Assembly: GCA_902826245.1 (NCBI GenBank)
Contig: CADEEA010000002.1
Coordinates: 1-64,000, forward strand
Direction of reading: 5' to 3'
Length of the DNA stretch: 64,000 bases
Source: an uncultured Alphaproteobacteria bacterium
Lineage (GTDB): Bacteria; Pseudomonadota; Alphaproteobacteria; Caulobacterales; Aquidulcibacteraceae
The position numbers were made by a program, and so were the translations under genes. The notes under the pieces were generated by a model. It did not search any database. It was not told the DNA's origin and saw only the letters and a program-made list of their open reading frames with translations. Positions 52,731-60,786 of the stretch are shown one piece after another (the stretch's first letter is position 1; each line of letters begins with the position of its first letter).

Positions 52731-53246
52731 GTGAAGAGCCTGGTATCCCAGCTGAGCAAGCGACCGAGGATCGCGATCCTCGCCACCGTCGGCGTGGCGC
52801 TGATCGCCGCCGCCGGTACGCACCAGCAAGACCTGGTCATCTACAACCCGAGCAATTCCGTACCGGCTGGCTTCTATGTTCGCTCGGATCGTCCCCTCGA
52901 ACGCGGCACGCTGGTTACCGTGCGCGCCGTCAGCGTCGCGCCCGCCTACGCCACGCTCAGACACTTCACCGACCCAGGCGACCGCTTCATCAAACGCGTT
53001 GCCGCGGTCGCGGGAGACCAAGTCTGCACCGACGGCCCTAGCCTCTCACTCAACGGCGTTGTCGTGGCGCAGCGGCTAGAGCGCGACAGCGCGGGCCGCG
53101 CGCTCCCCGCATGGTCAGGCTGCCGCATATTGGCGCCCGACGAATTACTCCTACTAGGCGATACGCCAGACAGCTTCGACGGACGTTATTGGGGACCCGT
53201 GACAACGAGAATGATCAGCGGCGTCTGGCGTCCGATCGCCGGCTGA
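52731..53246 (+). CDS. traF: TraF-like S26-family signal peptidase
   Basis: A 171-residue membrane peptidase with an N-terminal helix ('IAILATVGVALIAAAG'), the catalytic serine in 'NPSNSVPAGFYVRS' and the catalytic lysine in 'DRFIKRVAAVAGDQ', followed by 'LLLGDTPDSFDGRYWGPV'. RP4 TraF processes and cyclises the TrbC pilin, so its likely substrate is the TrbC protein encoded at 29889. Translation appears to start at GTG 52731. Confidence 0.9.
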   Translation: MKSLVSQLSKRPRIAILATVGVALIAAAGTHQQDLVIYNPSNSVPAGFYVRSDRPLERGTLVTVRAVSVAPAYATLRHFTDPGDRFIKRVAAVAGDQVCTDGPSLSLNGVVVAQRLERDSAGRALPAWSGCRILAPDELLLLGDTPDSFDGRYWGPVTTRMISGVWRPIAG

Positions 53247-53250
53247 GTGC

Positions 53251-53697
53251 TTGGCGCGGCGACCGAACGCCGTCAGCATCGCAACCGTCGGAGTGCTCAC
53301 CTTGGCCGTCTTTCTGATCCTTGCCGGTGTCATCTTTCTCGGGGTGGCCATAATCCGCAGAGCGGCGCCCATTGGGCTCGCTGCGTGGGTGGCTTGGACT
53401 GTCTGGACGTCCACGTCCGACGTGACCGTGACCTGCGCTGTCGCCATCATCACGCTGGGATTGGCCGCGGGCCTGTTCGATGTCGCCGCCTCGTCGCCAT
53501 CTCGATCGCTGCGGGTTCTCACGATCGGAATTGAACTTGCGACGGCAAGTGCGTCAAGCATTTGGTTGGCAGCCTCTGTATGGCAGGAAACGCAGAACCA
53601 GATGATCCTTCTGGGAATAGCGATGGGTGCAGCACTTTTCGGAGCAGGTTTTGTTCTGGAGCGGCGAACGTTTTCTCGCCAATGCAGCCAGACCTGA
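53251..53697 (+). CDS. Hypothetical four-helix membrane protein
   Basis: A 148-residue frame that starts with TTG four bases after traF. It has about four hydrophobic segments (12-34, 40-55, 60-80 and 95-130). I recognise no family. Continuity with traF and the strand direction suggest a co-transcribed accessory transfer gene. The start codon is uncertain. Confidence 0.5.
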   Translation: MARRPNAVSIATVGVLTLAVFLILAGVIFLGVAIIRRAAPIGLAAWVAWTVWTSTSDVTVTCAVAIITLGLAAGLFDVAASSPSRSLRVLTIGIELATASASSIWLAASVWQETQNQMILLGIAMGAALFGAGFVLERRTFSRQCSQT

Positions 53698-53792
53698 ACT
53701 CACCTGATTGATGTTGGCGTACACATCTCAGCATGCATTTTGATACGATAGATGCGTGACGGGTCAGAAACAGGACGGAGAGCTAGATAAAC

Positions 53793-53812
53793 GCGCGGCC
53801 TGTGGGCCGCGC
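53793..53812. other. Candidate oriT hairpin upstream of the relaxase gene
   Basis: GCGCGGCC (53793-53800) and GGCCGCGC (53805-53812) form a perfect 8-bp stem with a TGTG loop, about 95 bp upstream of the relaxase start. Relaxases of this kind usually nick next to an inverted repeat near their own gene. AAAACGC follows, not a T run, so a terminator is less likely. The nick site cannot be identified by eye. The rest of the 53698-53906 gap has no gene. Confidence 0.4.
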
Positions 53813-53906
53813 AAAACGCTTGCGCGCACAGAGGATGCGGCAGGCCGCGGGATGCGCCACAGGCCGCGTCACGGGCTGCGAAGAATTGAACGCTCTTCCA
53901 ACACCA

Positions 53907-55139
53907 ATGCGAGAAACACCGATGCCAATCACCAGCTTTGATCGTCTGCTGATCCCGTCGCGACTCGCCTCATCAGGGATAGAGCGTGGCGATCAATTTC
54001 TCGCCGCGCAATCACAGCGCTTGCTGCGCAAGGACAAGGATGAGCTGCGCGGAAAGCTGGGCCGCGCGCGCTCGGGTGGCGCATCGGGCAGCACGAACAC
54101 GCTCTCGCGCCTCATCGACAAACGCACGCCGCTGCGCCGGCATTTCGGCGCCGGCCGCGACGGACATGGCACCACACCGTCAATGTCCTTCGACCAGCGT
54201 CAGCGCGCCGTCGTAAAGGTTCACTATTTCAACCATGCCGCTGGCGGAGGCGCGGCGCTCAAAGCGCATGCGAGGTACGTCGCCCGCGACGCTGCAGCCC
54301 GAGACGACCTGTCGGAAAATGCACTCGCCCAGGACGGACATCCAGTTCCTGAACATGATGCGCAAGCCCGAGCGAAAGCACACGCCGCCTATTTGGCGCG
54401 GGACGGTACGACCGCGTCAGTCTTCTATGACGCTCGCGCGGATGGGGTGGACGGGGCAACCCGCGCGGAAGCCTGGGCCCTTTCCGATCGGCGCCATTTC
54501 CGCATCATCTTGAGCTTGGAGGAAGGCACGAAACTCCACGACCTGCCCTCCTACACGCGCGAGATGATGGCGCGCGCGGACGCCGTCCTCGGGACGAAAT
54601 TGGCTTGGGTCGCTGTCGACCACCACGACACCGACAACCCTCATACGCACATCATCGTTCGTGGTCGCCGCGCCAACGGCCAGGACCTCGTCCTGCCCAA
54701 GGACTTCATCAAGCATGGCTTGCGAGGGCTGGCGCGCGATGTCGCCACCGAATGGCTGGGGTCTCGCACAGCAGCAGATGAACGCCTCGCTTTTGAGCGC
54801 GAGGTGATCCGTCACGCGCCCACCCGGCTTGACCGTATGATCGCAGCGCAGCTGCCAGAGGACCTCACCGTCCGCTTGAGCCAGCTCCAGGCGCCGGATG
54901 GCAATCCCACAATGACGCAAGCCCTCAAGGCGCGCGCCCGTGAATTGGAGCGAATGGGGCTCGCGTGGGAGGTGAAACGCAACGTGCTGGCGTTCGAGCC
55001 CAATTGGCACGACCAGCTCAAAGCGATGGAGCTGCATCTCGATATCCGCAAGCGCGTGGTTCAAGAGCGCACACTGCGGAAGCAAGCCGAGCTGGAGCGG
55101 GTCGCCAAGCAACTTGGCCGGGGGCTGCTCGGACGCTAA
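53907..55139 (+). CDS. Relaxase/mobilization nuclease (VirD2-like, DUF3363 type)
   Basis: A 410-residue relaxase that should nick oriT and lead the strand into the recipient. 'VKVHYFNHAAGGGAALKAHA' lies in the N-terminal nuclease region, and the metal-binding three-His motif is visible as 'VAVDHHDTDNPHTHIIVRG'. 'KHGLRGLARDVATEWLG' is also typical. Family members are commonly 550-700 residues; here the protein ends soon after 'FEPNWHDQLKAM', so the C-terminal DUF3363 part is short or lost. ATG 53907 was chosen; ATG 53922 is equally possible. Confidence 0.85.
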   Translation: MRETPMPITSFDRLLIPSRLASSGIERGDQFLAAQSQRLLRKDKDELRGKLGRARSGGASGSTNTLSRLIDKRTPLRRHFGAGRDGHGTTPSMSFDQRQRAVVKVHYFNHAAGGGAALKAHARYVARDAAARDDLSENALAQDGHPVPEHDAQARAKAHAAYLARDGTTASVFYDARADGVDGATRAEAWALSDRRHFRIILSLEEGTKLHDLPSYTREMMARADAVLGTKLAWVAVDHHDTDNPHTHIIVRGRRANGQDLVLPKDFIKHGLRGLARDVATEWLGSRTAADERLAFEREVIRHAPTRLDRMIAAQLPEDLTVRLSQLQAPDGNPTMTQALKARARELERMGLAWEVKRNVLAFEPNWHDQLKAMELHLDIRKRVVQERTLRKQAELERVAKQLGRGLLGR

Positions 55140-55219
55140 CTTCACCTTCAGAACTTGCAGCCTCCGCGTCCGTATTGGACGACGTCGTCCGGATTGGCAC
55201 GTCAGGCATTGCCCGATGT

Positions 55220-56194
55220 TTACGCGCCGCCCTTTTGCTTGCGCACATGGCTGGTCTTCCATTGCAGCATCGGCATGGCGGCGATGCGCGATCGCAGGTC
55301 GGCCTCAGCATCAAGGCCGGATGCATCGATCACGCCCCGCTCAATCACACCATCAAGAAACGCCTGTTCGCCGGCGCTGAGGGTGAGGAGCGGGCCCACC
55401 CGCGCGCGGCACAGCGCCGTTGTCTCTGCAATCCAGGCATCAACCGACCCCTGCTCGGCAAACGCCGTGCGCGGCAGGCAGATCAGCAGCTTTTGACGAA
55501 GCTCTTTGGGATCCGCGCCGATGTTGTCGATAGACGCATTGCGCCAGTCGTTACGCCCAGCAGCGCCAATCGCGAGCATTGCCGCCTTCACCTGGCGCCA
55601 ATCGATATCCGAAATGTCGAAGATGCGGCGGGCGTCAAAGAGATCACGCGCAGCGCGGCGGTCAAGCAGCGCCACGAGCTTTCCCGCGACAATCTCGTGC
55701 AGGTCAATGACAAGAACGTCTTTGGCGCGCGCCGTGCCGAGTGGGACGGAGTTCATGCGCGCCGTGCCGAAGAGCGGCTGGCGCATCATGTAGTTGAGAT
55801 CGACCTCAAGGGTCGCGGGGCCGCCAAGCGCCGAAGTGTAGGATGCGATCCACTTCCCTCCAGCGTGCTCTTCCGGCAAGCGACGCACGCGATAGCCCTG
55901 GGCCGCAAGGATGCGCTGCAGCGCTGCCTCGATTTGTGGACGCTCTGCCAGCATCATTTCACGGTCGAGCGACCCGATGTAGTTGACGTCGATGTCCACA
56001 GAGAGACGATCAAGGCCAAGGTGAAACACGTTCAGCGCCGTGCCACCCTTAAGAGCGAGGCGGTCACGCAGGAATGCGTCGTCAGCGATCTCCTCCAGAA
56101 GATCGATCAGGCGCAGCACCTTTTCGAGCGTCCCGGGCTGATAGCCCGTGTCCGTACCGAGGCGCTGGAGGGTTTGAAGTGATGGCGCTGCCAT
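55220..56194 (-). CDS. AbiEii/AbiGii-family nucleotidyltransferase toxin
   Basis: A 324-residue nucleotidyltransferase-like toxin of type IV toxin-antitoxin/abortive-infection systems. Visible motifs are the polymerase-beta signature 'LALKGGTALNVFHL' with the metal Asp pair in 'RLSVDIDVNYIG', then 'KDVLVIDLHEIVAGKLVALL' (in pieces), 'ARDLFDARRI' and a C-terminal helical region. Characterised AbiEii members transfer nucleotides to tRNA or other targets and block growth on infection. It overlaps the antitoxin gene by one base. Confidence 0.9.
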   Translation of the reverse strand: MAAPSLQTLQRLGTDTGYQPGTLEKVLRLIDLLEEIADDAFLRDRLALKGGTALNVFHLGLDRLSVDIDVNYIGSLDREMMLAERPQIEAALQRILAAQGYRVRRLPEEHAGGKWIASYTSALGGPATLEVDLNYMMRQPLFGTARMNSVPLGTARAKDVLVIDLHEIVAGKLVALLDRRAARDLFDARRIFDISDIDWRQVKAAMLAIGAAGRNDWRNASIDNIGADPKELRQKLLICLPRTAFAEQGSVDAWIAETTALCRARVGPLLTLSAGEQAFLDGVIERGVIDASGLDAEADLRSRIAAMPMLQWKTSHVRKQKGGA

Positions 56195-57000
56195 TATGCC
56201 CCCTCGAACGCGCCGCTCAGCAGCGCACTCGGCACGAGGATATTCCAGGCGCCAACGGACTTTGCGTCACCTGGCTTTGCGCCAAGGACATATTGCGGGT
56301 GCTTGGGCTTTAGCGATCGCAGCGTTGCTATGGCCTTGTCAGGCACAGCCAGGCGCTTCTTCTCGCGCTCAAGCCACCAGCCAAGTGCTCCCGCGACAGA
56401 TGCGCTTTTCAGGCCGCGCGCTTGCCGCACCAGCGCATCGGTTTTGACACGCTCTACGAGCGCCAGAGAATTGAACAATTCCTCAGCCCCGCCCGCTAGG
56501 TCATGCCGGTCGAAGAGATCGACAAGCGTCCGCTCAAGCGTCGTGACGCGCAGCTCAAGGCCCGCGCGGTCCAGCACTTCGATATCGCGCGTAGAGACTA
56601 GCCCCGCCGGCCGCTTCAGGAACCGGCAAGAGAAGTCAGGCGTCTCAAAGAGCGTCGGGGCGCCGCGCGATATCGCCTGCACTTCCGGCGTGTCCGTATA
56701 AGCGCAGCCGTGAAGTTCGAGCGCGGAGTGGTAAGCCATGACGGCGTCGCTCTTGAGGCGTGACGCAGCGAGGAAACGATCCATCACCCAGCGCTGAGCG
56801 TCGCCATGGGGCGGGACAGATGCGAACACGCCCCGCGCCACACGGCGGATATTGCCCGCCTTGAGATGCTGGGAAAGCATCGCCGTCACGACCTTATCCG
56901 CCGACAGACGGCGCACAGCCTTCGCGTACTCCTCACGGCGGAATACCGGGTGCGCGCTGAAAAAGGCACGCGAGCCTGCGCGGACTTCTGGGGTCGTCAT
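56194..57000 (-). CDS. AbiEi-family antitoxin / transcriptional repressor
   Basis: About 268 residues: an N-terminal winged-helix domain ('SAHPVFRREEYAKAVRRL', 'HLKAGNIRRVARGVFASV') and a C-terminal AbiEi domain ('AYHSALELHG', 'VTTLERTLVDLFDRHDLAGG' in pieces). It neutralises AbiEii and represses the operon. ATG at 57000 (MTTPEV) is preferred. In-frame ATGs at 57012 and 57024 also exist, but the latter lies inside the upstream palindrome, and the winged helix begins after 57000. Confidence 0.85.
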   Translation of the reverse strand: MTTPEVRAGSRAFFSAHPVFRREEYAKAVRRLSADKVVTAMLSQHLKAGNIRRVARGVFASVPPHGDAQRWVMDRFLAASRLKSDAVMAYHSALELHGCAYTDTPEVQAISRGAPTLFETPDFSCRFLKRPAGLVSTRDIEVLDRAGLELRVTTLERTLVDLFDRHDLAGGAEELFNSLALVERVKTDALVRQARGLKSASVAGALGWWLEREKKRLAVPDKAIATLRSLKPKHPQYVLGAKPGDAKSVGAWNILVPSALLSGAFEGA

Positions 57001-57013
57001 TGATCGATCCATA

Positions 57014-57044
57014 GAGAAAGCCATATCTAGTATATGGCTTTCTC
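57014..57044. promoter_or_regulatory. Perfect palindromic operator of the AbiE operon
   Basis: GAGAAAGCCATAT (57014-57026) and ATATGGCTTTCTC (57032-57044) form a perfect 13-bp inverted repeat with a 5-bp spacer. A second half-site (ATATGGCTTT at 57107-57116, followed by similar downstream sequence) repeats about 75 bp away in direct orientation. AbiEi proteins autoregulate through inverted repeats in the promoter, so these are likely its sites. Confidence 0.7.
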
Positions 57045-57116
57045 GTTAAAATACTCAATAACAATCGCCACGCCTTGAGGAGGAGCGGGAGTAAGATATA
57101 GCTAATATATGGCTTT

Positions 57117-57429
57117 CCGTTGATTTTACTCAATCTCTTGTTTCGATTTCGATACGGTGACCGCGCTGGAGACGTCAACCGGCCATTCCAGCCCCACCAG
57201 CACCCAGCCCCCTCCAAGGAGGGCCATTCCGTACCAATCAGGACCTTGTGGATATCGCCGCGAGGGCCGTCTCATGCGCCTTGAACAGGGCCGGTAGGAC
57301 CCCCAATTCCCCTGCGATATGTTTCTTGCTTTGTTCTACCCATTGCGATAGATCAAATCTACAGCTGGGGTGGACGAAATTTTTGAACCCCTAAATCTGG
57401 TAATTTCATCACGGAGATCGGGAAGGCTA
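57117..57429. other. Intergenic region between AbiE operon and MBL/E1-E2-JAB operon
   Basis: About 310 bp between divergent operons. A short hairpin (CCCTCC AA GGAGGG around 57209-57222) and AT-richer sequence at about 57320-57365 (TTGCTTTG...) are visible; the latter probably includes the promoter of the plus-strand operon. No gene is supported. Confidence 0.4.
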
Positions 57430-58560
57430 ATGCGCGGCGATTTCAAGTTTACAGCCTTTGCCTCGGGGTGCGGAGACACCCTGCTAATCGAGGCCCACCG
57501 TAAGGTCATTCTCACGGATATCCGCTACCGGACGGACCAAGCTCAGGACCCTGAAAACGATCAGGTTCCCTGCTTCAAGCAGGACATCCACGATGCCTGC
57601 GGCGCCGGCCACCTTGATGTCTTTGTCCTGACCCATCCCGACCAAGACCACCTCGGCGGCTATTGCGAGTTCTTCCATTGTGGCGCGCCCGGCACCTGGG
57701 ACCCCGATCCCGACGACGGCGACCCCAAACTTCTAGTCGACGAGATTTGGTGCTCGCCCTACGCCAAAAACCCTCACTACACGACTGACGCGTCAGAGCC
57801 CTTGATCAAGGAGATCAAGCGCCGCGCCGCGCTCGCCGGAACGGCTAACGGCAGTCTCGATGGCAACCGCATCGTCGTCATGGACGCGACCACTCATCCG
57901 TCGGGCACGATCGTCGATGGTCTCGATTGGCGTCTGCTTGCGCCGACACCGACGGAGTGGAGCATTCCGAAGGCTGCGCCGGGCGCGCCGCAGACTTCGT
58001 CCAACTCCACCAGTCTTGTGATGCAGTGGACGGTGAAGCGCTCGTGGGGCGACAGCAAAATCCTGATCTGCGGCGATACCACTGTCGAGGTTCTTGAACG
58101 GCTTCATGACCAGGTTCTTGCGGACAACCCCGAGCATCTCGAATGGCACATCATGATTGCGCCACACCATTGTTCGCGCCGCTCCATCGGCCGCGTATGG
58201 AACGACGGCCATACAGACGAAGAGTTCGAGCAATCCGACAAGGCCCTCGCGGCACTCGGCCAGCAGCAGGGCAACGGTTTTGTCGTATCGAGCAGCAGGC
58301 GCGTCATTCGCAACGGCGCGACGCCGCCCTCTTTTCATGCGAAGAACCGCTACATCAAGATTCTCGCAGGCGACGGCGAAATCAATGAAGATGTGCGCGA
58401 CCGTTTTCTCTGCACCGGCGGCGATGCAAACAACGAGACTCCTGCACACATTGTCTTCAACCTGAACGTGACTGGCCCCACGCTCGCGGCCCGGACCAAG
58501 GTGAACGCGTCCGTTCTGGGCTCCGCGTCGTCGGTTGGTCGCGGCGGTGGTTATGGCTGA
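57430..58560 (+). CDS. ComEC-like metallo-beta-lactamase-fold hydrolase with Gly-rich C-terminus
   Basis: A 376-residue MBL-fold protein. The first metal motif is H69-P-D-Q-D-H74 in 'VLTHPDQDHLGGY'; 'ILICGDTT' (Asp216) and 'IMIAPHHCSRRS' (His246/247) match the later metal ligands of ComEC-type nucleases. ATG at 57430 has GGGAAGG just upstream; an earlier GTG at 57370 lacks one. The C-terminus ends in 'SSVGRGGGYG', i.e. with a free glycine after a flexible Gly-rich tail. Its stop overlaps the start of the E2/E1/JAB gene (ATGGCTGA). It is likely either the effector nuclease or the conjugated client of that enzyme. Confidence 0.8.
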   Translation: MRGDFKFTAFASGCGDTLLIEAHRKVILTDIRYRTDQAQDPENDQVPCFKQDIHDACGAGHLDVFVLTHPDQDHLGGYCEFFHCGAPGTWDPDPDDGDPKLLVDEIWCSPYAKNPHYTTDASEPLIKEIKRRAALAGTANGSLDGNRIVVMDATTHPSGTIVDGLDWRLLAPTPTEWSIPKAAPGAPQTSSNSTSLVMQWTVKRSWGDSKILICGDTTVEVLERLHDQVLADNPEHLEWHIMIAPHHCSRRSIGRVWNDGHTDEEFEQSDKALAALGQQQGNGFVVSSSRRVIRNGATPPSFHAKNRYIKILAGDGEINEDVRDRFLCTGGDANNETPAHIVFNLNVTGPTLAARTKVNASVLGSASSVGRGGGYG

Positions 58561-60784
58561 AGCGCCCGCGCTGCCCTGGCTCGTTCAGCGCGAATTGGCC
58601 GTCCTGTGCGCCTCCGCCGGTGTGGAGACCCAAAGCGTCCAGCTTGAGACTGGCGCGGGCGACGTTCGCATCGCCTTCAACATCGCGACAGAAATGTCCG
58701 TCCTCCCTGCCAAGGCCGACATCCGCGCGATGGAGCCGATCGTCATTAGCTACGCGAGCCTTGATCAGATCGGGCTTGGACCACCGCGCGGAATATTCAG
58801 TCTGCGCGCCGACTTTCCGCGTGACCTGGGACACCTCAACCCGGTGAAGCCCGATGCGCCGGTGAGCATTTGCCTCGCCATCGCTGGGCTAACACCGATC
58901 TACGATCAGTTCGGCCTCGAAGGCGTGCTTGAGCGGCTGCGCAACTTTCTGCGCGACGCCAAGATCGGCGCGTTGATGCAGGACGGATGGGAAGCCGTGC
59001 CCTACGGCGACCTGTCGTCGATGTGTCCCGGCTCCATCGATGTTCGCTTCTTCCAGGACCTTGCAGCGCGCCAGCCAGGTGGCGGTGTGGCATTTGGTGT
59101 CGCCCGAGTGCGGGACAAGTTCGCCGTGCTCTTCCCGCATGAAGTTCCGCTGGCACAGCTGCAGGCCGCCATTGCGGCGCAGAAACTTGAGCGCCACGGC
59201 AAAAACGAAACGCTTTGGATCTTTGTCTGGCCCGGCGCCGCAACTGAACGCGACGCGCCGGTCTTTTCGGACTGGACCACTTATGCAGATGTCCGTGCCG
59301 GCCTCGCGAGTATCGGTTTACCCGACGCCTATGAGCAGGCTCTTGGCCAAGCCATAACCACCGGCGCCGGATTAAATGTCGTAGACATCAACAGCGCCAA
59401 GGTCGCGGTTATCGTCGTTGGGGTCTGGCGCCCCCAGCCCATGCGCGCAAACATCTTCGGTCTCTCCGATGATCCGGCCGCGCGGAAGCTTGAAATTCGC
59501 GCCTATCGCATTGATGGCACCGGCTCCGAGGCCCCACTCCAAGACGGCCACCGCGCAACCGCCATCGTCGGCCACTGCTTTGCGTCACCCGAATTAAACC
59601 GCTTTGCCTCCGGCATTGATGTCCCCCAGAGCGTAACCCTCGTGGGCGCCGGCGCACTTGGGAGCGCAATTGCTGAAGAGCTGCTGCGCGCCGGAACGTC
59701 AGCGATACAGGTTATCGACCCAGACATGCTCAGCCCGCACAACCTGGCCCGGCACATCGGCCGTGACGACGACCTCTTCGGGCCGAAGGGCGACAGCATC
59801 CAATCGATCGCAGAACACCTCGCGCACCCGCAGTATCGTCCCCAGATCACCGCGCATCATCGCGACGTGACCGCCTTCCCGACAGGGGACCTGCTGTCCT
59901 TGTTCGGATCAACGCCGATCATCGACGCCACCGCGAGCGAGAAGGTACGCCGATATCTGTGCGCTTTGCAGCAATTCAACAGCCTGACGATCCTGCGGGC
60001 GGAAATCTTCCATCGCGGCCGCCTCGGCGTCCTTTTCCAGTCGTACAAGTCCGAGGCTGATCTTCTCGACCTGTACTGCTGCATGCTGCTGGCGGCGCAA
60101 GACGTGCCCGCAATCTGCCAATGGCTGACGGACGAGCATGTTGATCCAACGCCGCTCGATCAGCTCCAGTTTGGCTTCGGGTGCGCGTCGCAGACAGTGC
60201 GTTTGCCCAACTTTGTCGTCCGGCAGCACGCCGCAGCGTTCATGCCCACCATCGCCAGAGACACCACAGCATCGAGCGTAGGCATCAACCCGCTGAGTGC
60301 TGATTTTGAACCGCTGGGCTGGCAGCGCATCGAGGTTCCTGCGTTTCACATTTGGATCCCGCAACCAACAGTCACTTGGCGTGTGCATGTCCATCCCCAG
60401 GTGAAGGAGGCGCTTGAGCGCCTCCGGACGGCAGCCCTTCCCAACGAGACGGGTGGCTATCTCTATGGTGGATGGGACGCGGCGGTTCAGACGCTTTCGA
60501 TTGTGTTCGCGAGCGAGCCACCGCCCAGCACCCGCGCAACACCATCATCCCTCGAGCTTGGCCCCGCCGGCGAGACACCCGAAGAACGACGGCTGCTGCG
60601 TGCCACTCGTTCTCGGCTTAGCCTTTGCGGGACCTGGCACAGTCATCCCAATGACTCCGCGGCACTGTCCGCAAAAGATAGGCAAACGCTTCGCGCCCAT
60701 TCGATTGAGGATCGGAAGCAATACGTTCCGACGCTCGCCATCGTTGTGGCTGACGGCGGATTTTCCACGCATCTCGAGGTCTAA
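58553..60784 (+). CDS. E2-like / E1(ThiF)-like / JAB triple-domain protein
   Basis: A 743-residue fusion of ubiquitin-type machinery. The N-terminal E2-like part has 'HLNPVKPDAPVSICLAI' with Cys107 as candidate catalytic cysteine. The E1/ThiF adenylating domain begins at about 360 with 'VTLVGAGALGSAIAEEL' and 'DPDMLSPHNLARH' (nucleotide-binding Asp/Asn/Arg). Cysteines at 509/510 and 544 are candidates for the E1 thioester. The C-terminal JAB/JAMM deconjugase (about 615-743) has Glu632 and H696-S-H698 with Ser706 and Asp709, the full zinc motif. It combines what Cap2 and Cap3 do in CBASS. ATG 58553 overlaps the MBL stop. The E2 call is the least certain part. Confidence 0.82.
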   Translation: MAEAPALPWLVQRELAVLCASAGVETQSVQLETGAGDVRIAFNIATEMSVLPAKADIRAMEPIVISYASLDQIGLGPPRGIFSLRADFPRDLGHLNPVKPDAPVSICLAIAGLTPIYDQFGLEGVLERLRNFLRDAKIGALMQDGWEAVPYGDLSSMCPGSIDVRFFQDLAARQPGGGVAFGVARVRDKFAVLFPHEVPLAQLQAAIAAQKLERHGKNETLWIFVWPGAATERDAPVFSDWTTYADVRAGLASIGLPDAYEQALGQAITTGAGLNVVDINSAKVAVIVVGVWRPQPMRANIFGLSDDPAARKLEIRAYRIDGTGSEAPLQDGHRATAIVGHCFASPELNRFASGIDVPQSVTLVGAGALGSAIAEELLRAGTSAIQVIDPDMLSPHNLARHIGRDDDLFGPKGDSIQSIAEHLAHPQYRPQITAHHRDVTAFPTGDLLSLFGSTPIIDATASEKVRRYLCALQQFNSLTILRAEIFHRGRLGVLFQSYKSEADLLDLYCCMLLAAQDVPAICQWLTDEHVDPTPLDQLQFGFGCASQTVRLPNFVVRQHAAAFMPTIARDTTASSVGINPLSADFEPLGWQRIEVPAFHIWIPQPTVTWRVHVHPQVKEALERLRTAALPNETGGYLYGGWDAAVQTLSIVFASEPPPSTRATPSSLELGPAGETPEERRLLRATRSRLSLCGTWHSHPNDSAALSAKDRQTLRAHSIEDRKQYVPTLAIVVADGGFSTHLEV

Positions 60785-60786
60785 CA

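Noticed and set aside
54417..56194. Long opposite-strand open frames over the relaxase and AbiEii genes (54417-55262 minus, 54965-56182 plus)
   Set aside because: They are antisense to well-supported genes, are rich in Arg/His/Gln without any motif, and have no ribosome binding site.
57430..60784. Calling the operon a type II CBASS system
   Set aside because: E1/E2 and JAB domains match Cap2/Cap3 functions, but no CD-NTase (cGAS-like) gene and no recognised CBASS effector is adjacent. The first gene is an MBL hydrolase, so CBASS is not supported.
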